Made by a program: the position numbers and the translations under genes. From Actinospica durhamensis (GTDB taxonomy: Bacteria > Actinomycetota > Actinomycetes > Streptomycetales > Catenulisporaceae): a stretch of 37,786 nucleotides of DNA. Each line of letters begins with the position of its first letter. The first letter of the stretch is position 1. Of the stretch, positions 7,235 through 14,243 are shown one piece after another. The DNA lies in assembly GCF_018139695.1 (NCBI RefSeq), contig NZ_JAGSOG010000057.1, positions 1 to 37,786 of the forward strand. Direction: 5' to 3'. The notes beneath the pieces were generated by a model that was not told the origin of the DNA, did no database searches, and worked only from the letters and a program-made list of their open reading frames with translations.

Positions 7235-7915
7235 ATGATAACTGATACCACCTACGTGGCCCGGCACCTGCACCTGCTCGGCGAGTGGGATGCCGCACTC
7301 GCCGTCCTGGACCCGGACGCCGATCCGTTGCTGCGCGCGGAGATCGCCGTCGACCAATGGTTCTTCCGGCTCGAGGATCATGAGGAGGCTGAGAGGGCGG
7401 TCGCAGTACTCGATCCCGCCTCGCCCGCCGCGCAGCTGCTCACCGGACGGCTGGCCTACAGCCGCCTGCTGTTCCGGCGCGATCCCCGCGCCGACGACCG
7501 TGCCGTGGCAGAAGCCTGCTATCGCGCGGCGGCGGGCAGTGCGGACGAGCTGCAGCGCGGGTGGGCCGAGTACTACTGGGCCGTGCTGCTGGACAACATC
7601 GACAAGGACGAGGACGGCGCCCTCGCGCGCTACGCGACGGCTCTCGAGATCGCGACGAGGCTCGGCGACGGCTTCTTCGAGTCCTACATCATTCGGCACG
7701 TCGCCCACCACAGGGACCCTGCCGAGCACGTCAGGATGCTGCGCCGCTCGCTGCACCTGCGCGCCGCGCTCGGCGCCCGGCCGCAGACGCTCGCCGCGCA
7801 GGCCGAGCTCGCCTACACCCTGTCTGAGGACGACCCCGAGCGCGCCGAGCTGATCGAGGCCTACCGCCCGGGGGCGCGGGAGCTGCGGATCGCCTGGCTG
7901 CTGTCCGAGGACTGA
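7235..7915 (+). CDS. Helical repeat (TPR-like) protein, unknown function
   Basis: This 226-residue acidic protein is nearly all predicted helix. It contains paired-helix stretches such as YVARHLHLLGEWDAALAVLD and LARYATALEIATRLGDGFF, spaced as in TPR or Sel1-like repeats, and has no signal peptide or membrane span. I do not recognise a named family. Such proteins normally act as binding scaffolds. The ATG at 7235 is preceded by AGG at five bases. It is divergent from the CGNR regulator and shares its promoter region, so the two probably form a regulator-target pair. A role in stress or metabolism would be a guess. Confidence 0.65.
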   Translation: MITDTTYVARHLHLLGEWDAALAVLDPDADPLLRAEIAVDQWFFRLEDHEEAERAVAVLDPASPAAQLLTGRLAYSRLLFRRDPRADDRAVAEACYRAAAGSADELQRGWAEYYWAVLLDNIDKDEDGALARYATALEIATRLGDGFFESYIIRHVAHHRDPAEHVRMLRRSLHLRAALGARPQTLAAQAELAYTLSEDDPERAELIEAYRPGARELRIAWLLSED

Positions 7916-7939
7916 TCCGGCCGGCTCGCCCGGCCGGGC

Positions 7940-8905
7940 TCAGCCGATCTGGTGGGTGTAGGTGTCGGCGAACAGTGCCGTCTGGGCGCCGTCGTCGGCC
8001 GGGAGCGAGGCGGCGACCTCGACCAGGGTGCGGCGCAGCCAGGCGTGGTCCGGCGCGCCGGCCCGGTCGGGGTGCCACCACAGGGTCTCGACCAGGTCGA
8101 CCCGGCCGAAGGGCGGGTCGACGATGGCCAGCCCGGCCGGGACGGCGACGCGGCGGGCCAGGCGCTCGGGCATGATCGCGACCAGGTCGGTGCCGGAGAC
8201 GAGGAAGGGCAGCGGCAGCCAGCCGACGGTGCTCACCTGCACCCGCCGGCGCACGCCGAGTTCGTCCAGGACGCGGTCGGCCGGCAGCACGTGGGTGCGC
8301 CCGGAGCTGCGCACCGCGTGCGGCAGGACCTCGAGGTCGGCCAGGCTCAGCGCGCCGTCGCGCAGCCGGGGGTTGGCCGGGTCCACGATGCACACGAAGC
8401 GGTCCCGGAACAGCGGCTCGTGCGAGCCGTCGAAGCCGAAACCCAGCGGGCCGATCAGCGCGTCGCAGTGCATCAGGCCGCGCTCGGACTCGTGCATGTC
8501 CAGCGGGATCGCGTCGAGGTCCAGGCGCACGCCGGGGGCGAGTTCGGAGACGCGGCGCAGCAGGGCCTCGCCCAGGACGGTGATGGCGTAGTCGGTGGCG
8601 GTGAGCCGGAAGACGCGGTCGCTGTGGGCCGGGTCGAAGGCGCGGCCGGTGCCGAGGGCGGCCTCGACCGCGCTCAGGGTGCGCCGGACGGAGGGGACCA
8701 GGGTCTTGGCGAAGGGGGTCAGTTCGTAGTCGCGGCCGACCCGGACCAGCAGCTCGTCCTTGTAGTGGCGGCGCAGCCGGGCCAGCGCCGTGCTCATGGC
8801 CGGCTGGCTCTTGCCGATCTTCGCACCCGCCTTGGTGACGTTGCCCTCCTCCAGCAGAGCCTTGAGGGCGACCAGGAGGTTCAGGTCCGTCCCGCCGAGG
8901 GCCAT
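7940..8905 (-). CDS. LysR-family regulator (copy 1)
   Basis: This is a 321-residue LysR-type regulator of NodD/LinR-like layout. The N-terminal winged helix begins TDLNLLVALKALLEEGNVTKAGAKIGKSQPAMSTALARLR, with the recognition helix around residues 33-45. The rest is a periplasmic-binding-like effector domain. It is clearly paralogous to the LysR at 9959: both contain FRDRFVC(I/L)VDPANPRLR, PERLARRVA and VDPPFGRVDLVET. It is transcribed away from the GntR gene. It probably senses a small, perhaps aromatic, metabolite and may control the catabolic cluster downstream, but this is inference from position. The C-terminus is longer than in copy 2. Confidence 0.88.
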   Translation of the reverse strand: MALGGTDLNLLVALKALLEEGNVTKAGAKIGKSQPAMSTALARLRRHYKDELLVRVGRDYELTPFAKTLVPSVRRTLSAVEAALGTGRAFDPAHSDRVFRLTATDYAITVLGEALLRRVSELAPGVRLDLDAIPLDMHESERGLMHCDALIGPLGFGFDGSHEPLFRDRFVCIVDPANPRLRDGALSLADLEVLPHAVRSSGRTHVLPADRVLDELGVRRRVQVSTVGWLPLPFLVSGTDLVAIMPERLARRVAVPAGLAIVDPPFGRVDLVETLWWHPDRAGAPDHAWLRRTLVEVAASLPADDGAQTALFADTYTHQIG

Positions 8906-9006
8906 GGGCCACCACCGTTCATGTCCACGCTTCGTCGCGTGTCACCGATAATGCGCCATCCCCGCCCGGCCCCCCCAGGCGGGTCGGCCTCGTGTTACCG
9001 GATTGT

Positions 9007-9018
9007 TACCAGCTGGTA
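9007..9018. promoter_or_regulatory. Perfect 12-bp palindrome upstream of the GntR gene
   Basis: TACCAGCTGGTA lies 58 bp upstream of the GntR start in the divergent LysR/GntR gap. Two copies of TGTTACC (8994 and 9005) precede or overlap it. The stretch TGGTAGACA also fits the loose TnGTnn(n)AC pattern of FadR-subfamily GntR proteins. Autoregulation by the GntR protein is the most likely use. Confidence 0.45.
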
Positions 9019-9075
9019 GACAGTGCCGGGCACCGCCTCGGGGTCCGCGCGGCCGCCGCGGCTACCATGGGCCCC

Positions 9076-9768
9076 ATGAGCCGCGCCGACTCTCCCGCCG
9101 ACGCTCCGACGGCCGCCGTGACCACCGCCGCGCGCGACGGCGCGGGCCAGGTACGGGTCGCGGCCGGGCTGCGCACCGCGATCCAGTCCGGCGAGTTCGC
9201 GCCGGGGGCGCGGCTGGTCGAGGCCGATCTGATGGACCTGTTCGGGGTCTCCCGCGCCGGAGTGCGCCTGGCCCTGGCCGAGCTCGCGGCCGACGGCCTG
9301 GTCGAGCGGGTGCAGAACAAGGGCGCGCGGGTGCGGGTGGTCGGGATCGCGGAGGCGGTCGAGATCGTCGAGTGCCGGATGGTGCTGGAGGGGCTGTGCG
9401 CCGCGAAGGCGGCCGGCCGGGCCACCGCGGCCGAGCACGCCGAGCTCAGGGGGCTGATCGGGCGGATGCGGGCGGCGGCCGAGGCCGGGGACGCGCTCGG
9501 CGCCTCGGAGCTCGGGCACCAGGTGCACCGGCGGATCCAGGAGATCTCCGGCCAGGTCACCGCGCTGCGCACGATCGAGCGGCTGCGTGGACAGCTGGTG
9601 CGGCATCAGTTCCGGCTGGCGCTGCGGCCCGGACGCGCGCGGGAGTCGCTGAGCGAGCACGCCGCGGTGGTCGAGGCGGTGATCGCCGGGGACCCGGAGA
9701 AGGCCGAGGCGGTCATGCGCGAGCACCTCAGGCAGGTGGCGCGGGCGCTCGACCCCCGCAACGCATAG
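9076..9768 (+). CDS. GntR-family regulator, FadR subfamily (FCD domain)
   Basis: This 230-residue regulator has a GntR winged helix-turn-helix (about residues 25-90, with SGEFAPGARLVEADLMDLFGVSR) and a C-terminal FCD effector domain. Conserved FCD metal and ligand histidines are visible in GHQVHRRIQEISG, LSEHAAVVEAV and MREHLRQV. FCD members usually bind carboxylic acids and repress uptake or degradation genes. The start is ATG 9076, or nine bases earlier at 9067; neither has a good ribosome site, so a leaderless message is possible. It sits between two paralogous LysR genes and upstream of the catabolic cluster, which suggests joint control of that cluster. Confidence 0.88.
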   Translation: MSRADSPADAPTAAVTTAARDGAGQVRVAAGLRTAIQSGEFAPGARLVEADLMDLFGVSRAGVRLALAELAADGLVERVQNKGARVRVVGIAEAVEIVECRMVLEGLCAAKAAGRATAAEHAELRGLIGRMRAAAEAGDALGASELGHQVHRRIQEISGQVTALRTIERLRGQLVRHQFRLALRPGRARESLSEHAAVVEAVIAGDPEKAEAVMREHLRQVARALDPRNA

Positions 9769-9958
9769 GGCTGGGACACACGCGGCACCCGGCCCGCCGC
9801 CCCGCCCACGGTCCCCGGGGCGGCTCGCCCGCGACCGCCGTCCGCGCGCCCGTGGCGCCCCGACGCCCCGTCCCCGGCGGGCCCGGGATCGGTTATCGTC
9901 TCTCCTAACCCCGCGCCGACCTGCGCGGGAGCGGTGAGATTCTCATGAGAGGGCAGGC

Positions 9959-10867
9959 GTGGCCGACGTAGGAGGCATCGATCTCAACCTGCTCGTGGCC
10001 CTCGGCGCGCTGTTGGAAGACCGCAACCTGACCCGCGCGGGCGTGCGCATCGGCATGAGCCAGCCGGCCATGAGCGCGGCGCTGGCCCGGCTGCGCAAGC
10101 ACTTCGGGGACGAGCTGCTCGAACGCGAGGGGCGCGGCTACCGGCTGACCGAGCTCGGCGGGCAGCTGCTGCCGACGGTGCAGGAGGCGCTGCGGCAGAT
10201 GGAGGCGACCATGGACCGCTCGCCCGAGTTCGACCCGGCCGACTCCGACCGCGAGTTCTCCATCGCGGCCTCGGACTACACCGTCTCGATCCTGGCCGAT
10301 CCGCTGCTGCGGCGGGTCAAGCAGGCCGCGCCCGGCATCCGCTTGGAGCTGCACCCGATCCCGACCGACATGTCGTTCTCCGCACACGGCATCGCCAAGC
10401 ACGACGTGGTGGTCGGGCCGCTCGGCTACGACTTCCCCGGGCGCCGGATGGAGCTGTTCCGGGACCGGTTCGTGTGTCTGGTGGACCCGGCCAATCCGCG
10501 GCTGCGCGAGGGCCGGCTCACCCTCGAGGACATCTCCGAGCTGCCGCACGCGGTGCCGACCTTCGGGCACGAGGCGCCGACTCCGGCGGATCGTCAGCTG
10601 GACCTGCTCGGAATCTCCCGCCACGTCCAGGTGACGGTGGTGGGCTGGCTCACCGTGCCGTTCGTGGTGGCGGGCACCGGACTGCTCGCGATCGTGCCGG
10701 AGCGCCTGGCCCGGCGGGTCGCCGACACGGTGCGCCTGGTGATCGTGGATCCGCCGTTCGGCCGGGTGGATCTGGTGGAGACCGCGTTCTGGCATCCGAG
10801 CCGCGCCGCCGATCCGGCCGCGCGCTGGCTGCTGCGCACCCTGCAGGAGACCGCCGCAGCGCTCTGA
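9959..10867 (+). CDS. LysR-family regulator (copy 2)
   Basis: This 302-residue LysR-type regulator starts at GTG 9959, five bases after AGAGGG. The winged helix is in residues 5-65 (IDLNLLVALGALLEDRNLTRAGVRIGMSQPAMSAALARLR), followed by an effector-binding domain. It is a paralogue of the regulator at 7940-8905, with long identical stretches in the effector domain, but it lies in the same direction as, and 99 bp upstream of, the catabolic cluster. That position makes it the likeliest pathway-specific activator. A likely -10 box (TATCGT, 9894-9899) lies upstream in the gap 9769-9958, which shows no other gene. Effector unknown; probably the pathway substrate or an aromatic intermediate. Confidence 0.9.
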   Translation: MADVGGIDLNLLVALGALLEDRNLTRAGVRIGMSQPAMSAALARLRKHFGDELLEREGRGYRLTELGGQLLPTVQEALRQMEATMDRSPEFDPADSDREFSIAASDYTVSILADPLLRRVKQAAPGIRLELHPIPTDMSFSAHGIAKHDVVVGPLGYDFPGRRMELFRDRFVCLVDPANPRLREGRLTLEDISELPHAVPTFGHEAPTPADRQLDLLGISRHVQVTVVGWLTVPFVVAGTGLLAIVPERLARRVADTVRLVIVDPPFGRVDLVETAFWHPSRAADPAARWLLRTLQETAAAL

Positions 10868-10919
10868 CCCGACCGTCCACGCAGGTCAGGCAACTATGTG
10901 TGGGGGCATGGCTGGCATC

Positions 10920-10960
10920 GCGGATCGGTATTTCCGCTTGATCGTCGGCGCTCCTAGCCT
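10920..10960 (+). promoter_or_regulatory. Probable promoter and LysR site of the catabolic cluster
   Basis: GCGGA (10920-10924) and TCCGC (10933-10937) form a short dyad, flanked by ATC and GAT, about 30-47 bp upstream of the first cluster gene. This is where a LysR activator would contact RNA polymerase. TAGCCT (10955-10960) could be the -10 box; it predicts transcription starting on the ATG at 10967. No good -35 box is present, as expected for an activated promoter. Confidence 0.35.
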
Positions 10961-10966
10961 CAAGCC

Positions 10967-11986
10967 ATGACCACAGCACAGCCTTCCGCGCCGTTCGCCC
11001 TCGGCGTCTTCGGCGCCGGCCCGGGCGCGAGCGCCTCGTCCGGCTTCCCGGGCCTGGTGCGCGGGGACCGGGTGCTCGACGTCTCCGGGCTCGGCACCGT
11101 CAACGCCCTGCTGTCCGACTGGGACGCTTCCTTCGACCGCCTGGCCGAGCTGGCCGTGACCGCGCCGGAGCGGGACTGGCTGGCGCTGGCGGACCTCGAG
11201 GTGCGCTGCCCGGTGCAGCCGCGGCAGATCCTGCAGTGCGGGGCGAACTACCGCAAGCACGTGGTGGACATCGTCCTGGCCGAGCGCCGGGCCGACGTGT
11301 CGACCACCGGCCACAACTCGGACGTGCCGGAGCACGAGGCGCGCGCCTGGGCCGAGCAGATGATGGACGAGCGGGCCCGCACCGGAAGCCCGTACGTCTT
11401 CAGCGGCCTGCCGAGCGCGCTGACCGGCCCGCACGACGACATCGTGCTGCCGACGCGCGGCACCAAGCACGACTGGGAACTCGAGCTCGCACTCGTCATC
11501 GGCCGCCCGGCGCGCCACCTGACCCGCGAGCACGCACTCGAGTACGTGGCCGGATACACGATCTGCAACGACGTGACGACCCGTTCCCTGGTCTACCGGC
11601 AGGACCTCAAGGCCATCGGCACCGACTGGTTCGCGGCGAAGAACGCCCCGACCTTCCTGCCGACCGGGCCCTACCTGGTGCCCGCCGCGTTCGTGCCGGA
11701 CCCGGCCGCGCTGCGCATCACCCTGACGCACAACGGGGTGGTCCGGCAGGACGAGTCGGTCTCCGACCTGCTCTTCGACATCCCCTCGATCCTCGTCTAC
11801 CTCACCTCCGTCACCGAGCTGCGTCCCGGCGACCTGGTGCTGACCGGTTCGCCCGCGGGCAACGGGATGCACTGGGGCGTGTTCCTGGACGAGGGCGACG
11901 TGCTGGAGGGCACCATCACCGGCCTCGGCACCCAGCGCAACACCTGCGTGCGCGAGGAGAACCAGAACGCGAAGGACGCGCCATGA
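10967..11986 (+). CDS. Fumarylacetoacetate hydrolase (FAH) family protein
   Basis: This 339-residue protein has the FAH C-terminal catalytic fold. NYRKH (94-98) matches the conserved active-site entry. E171 and E173 (the ExE pair in HDWELELALVIG) and D202 (CNDVTTRS) are the expected Mg/Ca ligands. A long insertion at about residues 104-142 (ERRADVSTTGHNSD...RARTG) is unlike the short bacterial forms. Family members cleave C-C bonds of acylpyruvates or isomerise, hydrate or decarboxylate products of meta-cleavage. Because the next gene is an extradiol dioxygenase, coupled by ATGA, processing of a ring-cleavage product is the natural reading. It is the first gene of the cluster, likely leaderless. 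Confidence 0.88.
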   Translation: MTTAQPSAPFALGVFGAGPGASASSGFPGLVRGDRVLDVSGLGTVNALLSDWDASFDRLAELAVTAPERDWLALADLEVRCPVQPRQILQCGANYRKHVVDIVLAERRADVSTTGHNSDVPEHEARAWAEQMMDERARTGSPYVFSGLPSALTGPHDDIVLPTRGTKHDWELELALVIGRPARHLTREHALEYVAGYTICNDVTTRSLVYRQDLKAIGTDWFAAKNAPTFLPTGPYLVPAAFVPDPAALRITLTHNGVVRQDESVSDLLFDIPSILVYLTSVTELRPGDLVLTGSPAGNGMHWGVFLDEGDVLEGTITGLGTQRNTCVREENQNAKDAP

Positions 11987-12918
11987 CCGACAGCCTGATC
12001 ACGCATCTGCGCCACGTGGACCTGGCGATCCCGGACTACGAGCGGCAGCTGGCGTTCTACACCGACGTCTGGGGTCTGACCCAGGTGGCCGGGGACACCG
12101 GGATCGCGTTCCTGGCCGCCGAGGGCTCGCCCGAGCGGTACGTGATCCGCCTGCGCAAGGACGCCAAGCGGCTCGACCTGGTCTCCTTCGGCGCCGCGAG
12201 CGCCGCGGACGTGGACACCCTGGCCGAGCACCTGATCGCCCGGGGCGTGCCGCTGGTGGCCGAGCCGGGCACGCTCGAGACCGAGGGCGGCGGCTACGGG
12301 CTGCGCTTCTTCGACCTCGACGGACGCACCATCGAGGTCTCCGCCGACGTCGAGACGCGCACGCACCGGCGGATCGAGGAGCGCGAGTCGATCCCGGTAC
12401 GCCTGTCCCACGTCGTGCTCAACGGCACCGACCCGGACCGCACCGCCCAGTGGTACACCGACACGCTCGGGTTCCGCCTCAGCGACACCCTGGCCGGGGC
12501 GGAGATGGGCACGGTGATGAACTTCATGCGCTGCAACCCGCGCCACCACTCCATCGCCTTCGCCCGCGGGCCGCACGTCTCGCTGCACCACGTCTCCTTC
12601 GAGCTGCGCGGCATCGACGAGTTCATGCGCGGCTCCGGCCGGGTGATCCGCTCCGGCGCCAAGCTGGTGTGGGGCCAGGGCCGGCACCTGGCCGGGGACA
12701 ACACCTACTCCTACTTCCTGGACCCGCAGGGCAACACGATCGAGTACACCACCGAACTGGCGGAACTCGACGAGGACGCCTGGCACCCGCACATCTACGA
12801 CATGCACGACGAGGCCATCCAGGACCAGTGGGGCACCGCGAACCCGATGAACGAACTCGTGGCCCGCGAATCCTTCAACGACCTCGACCCGGGGCTGTTC
12901 ACCGCCCCGCCGGTCTGA
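11983..12918 (+). CDS. Type I extradiol ring-cleavage dioxygenase (catechol 2,3-dioxygenase-like)
   Basis: This 311-residue protein has two VOC domains, as in BphC/XylE-type extradiol dioxygenases. Domain 1 (about 1-125) starts THLRHVDLAIPDYERQLAFY. Domain 2 (about 138-260) carries the Fe(II) ligands H143 (LSHVVLNG), H203 (LHHVSFEL) and E254 (NTIEYTTE), in the places expected for the 2-His-1-carboxylate triad. A C-terminal extension of about 45 residues (WHPHIYDMHDEAIQDQWGT and onward) goes beyond the core fold. The reaction would be meta-cleavage of a catechol. It overlaps the FAH gene by four bases. The actual catechol is unknown. Confidence 0.9.
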   Translation: MTDSLITHLRHVDLAIPDYERQLAFYTDVWGLTQVAGDTGIAFLAAEGSPERYVIRLRKDAKRLDLVSFGAASAADVDTLAEHLIARGVPLVAEPGTLETEGGGYGLRFFDLDGRTIEVSADVETRTHRRIEERESIPVRLSHVVLNGTDPDRTAQWYTDTLGFRLSDTLAGAEMGTVMNFMRCNPRHHSIAFARGPHVSLHHVSFELRGIDEFMRGSGRVIRSGAKLVWGQGRHLAGDNTYSYFLDPQGNTIEYTTELAELDEDAWHPHIYDMHDEAIQDQWGTANPMNELVARESFNDLDPGLFTAPPV

Positions 12919-12928
12919 GCGCGCCGCA

Positions 12929-12956
12929 CTCCTCCCTCCCTCCTTCCCCTCCTCCC
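12929..12956 (+). other. 28-nt uninterrupted pyrimidine tract before the lipoprotein gene
   Basis: Positions 12929-12956 contain only C and T, including repeated CCTCC units, inside the 56-bp gap between the dioxygenase and the binding-protein gene. CCTCC is the anti-Shine-Dalgarno core, so it could pair with the GGAGA ribosome site at 12964-12968. It could also be a Rho entry site. Neither use can be shown from sequence. Confidence 0.4.
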
Positions 12957-12974
12957 AGTCAACGGAGACTGTCC

Positions 12975-14195
12975 ATGAGAATCCCCTCCCGGCCGGTGGC
13001 CGGCCTGACCGCGCTCGCCCTGACCGCGGGCCTCGGCCTGTCCGCATGCTCCTCCTCGAAGAAGGCGAACGCCGCCGCGACGAGTTCCGCCGGCAGCAGC
13101 TGCGGCACCATACCGGACACCTCCCCGTCCGACCCGGACGGCGTGCTCGCCGCGCTCCCGAGCGATCTCAAGGCCCTGTACAACGGCTACTCGACCGCGG
13201 TGTACAAGAGCGCCTTCGCGAGCTGGAAGCCGTCTTCGAGCACGAACAAGACGGTCGGCCTGCTGCTGTCCGAGACGAACAACGGCTACCAGCTGGCGCT
13301 GCAGTCCATCCTCGAGGGCCAGCTCAAGGCGGCCGGCTACACGGTGGACGCGGTCACCTCCTCGGACCAGGTCACCGACCAGGTCGCCGACTTCAACCAG
13401 ATGGTCGAGCAGAAGGTGGCCCTGATCGTCTACGAGCCGCTCTCCTCCTCGGCGTTCACCACGGCGGTCTCCACCGCCGCGACCGCCGGCATCCCCTCGA
13501 TCTCGCTGATCAACTCGGTCGACAGCGCCGACACCGTGAGCCTGGGCGCCAACGACTGGCTGCAGGGCGCCGAGATGGCCCAGTACGTGGCCAAGGAGAT
13601 CGGCGGCAGCGGCAAGGTCCTGGACGTGCACGGCATCTCCGGCGTGGGCATCGACACGGCGACCTACCAGGGCGTCAAGGCCGTGTTCGGGCAGTGCTCC
13701 GGCATCACCACGGACGACTCCATCTACGACCAGTTCGCCGACTCCACCGCGAAGAGCTCGGTGCAGACCTACCTGTCCACGCACCCGCAGAAGATCGCGG
13801 CGGCGATCACCTCCGGCGCCGGCGCCACCGGCGTGCTCGAGGGCTTCCAGGCCGCGGGCAAGACCGTGCCGATCATCGCGAACGACTCGATGGAGGACGG
13901 CCAGCTCGCCTACTGGTACCAGAACAAGAGCTCGTACAACGGTGTCGGTATCACCGCCACCCCGCCGCAGCTGGCCACCGCCGCGACCACGCTGGTCAAG
14001 GCACTGATGGCGGGCGAGGGCGTGAAGCTGTCCGCGGTCGTGCTCGACACCCCGCTGGTGACGAACGACAACGTCGCGGACTGGTTCACCTCCGACATGA
14101 CCACGTCCTCGACCGGCAACGCGAGCGGCCCGAGCACGCTCGACGTGCTGCCGTCCACGGAACTCGACCAGGTCCTGTCGAACCCGGCCTCCTGA
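12975..14195 (+). CDS. CUT2-type substrate-binding lipoprotein of the catabolic cluster
   Basis: This 406-residue protein is a periplasmic-binding protein of the ribose/galactose type (Peripla_BP_4). It starts at ATG 12975, six bases after GGAGA. The signal peptide ends in the lipobox LSAC with lipidated C25, so it is anchored outside the membrane. The mature protein has a longer N-terminal extension (residues 26-90, including SSCGTIPDTSPSDPDGVLA) than RbsB. The fold begins with TVGLLLSETNNGYQLALQ; VALIVYEP and VPIIANDSM match the two-lobe core. Downstream lie its ATPase-permease fusion and a second permease. Substrates of this class are sugars, polyols and related polyhydroxy compounds. Here the ligand is probably the cluster's degradation substrate. 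Confidence 0.88.
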   Translation: MRIPSRPVAGLTALALTAGLGLSACSSSKKANAAATSSAGSSCGTIPDTSPSDPDGVLAALPSDLKALYNGYSTAVYKSAFASWKPSSSTNKTVGLLLSETNNGYQLALQSILEGQLKAAGYTVDAVTSSDQVTDQVADFNQMVEQKVALIVYEPLSSSAFTTAVSTAATAGIPSISLINSVDSADTVSLGANDWLQGAEMAQYVAKEIGGSGKVLDVHGISGVGIDTATYQGVKAVFGQCSGITTDDSIYDQFADSTAKSSVQTYLSTHPQKIAAAITSGAGATGVLEGFQAAGKTVPIIANDSMEDGQLAYWYQNKSSYNGVGITATPPQLATAATTLVKALMAGEGVKLSAVVLDTPLVTNDNVADWFTSDMTTSSTGNASGPSTLDVLPSTELDQVLSNPAS

Positions 14196-14196
14196 G

Positions 14197-14237
14197 CCGC
14201 GGCCCGAGCAGCTGACCCTTCCAGAATCGGACCGCGG
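14197..14237 (+). other. Stem-loop at the 3' end of the binding-protein gene
   Basis: CCGCGG at 14197-14202 pairs with CCGCGG at 14232-14237, and CCGA at 14204-14207 pairs with TCGG at 14227-14230, leaving one mismatch and a 19-base loop. It sits just after the stop codon of the lipoprotein gene and has no T-run. Stem-loops in this position commonly raise the level of binding-protein mRNA over the downstream transporter genes. Confidence 0.4.
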
Positions 14238-14243
14238 GAACGA

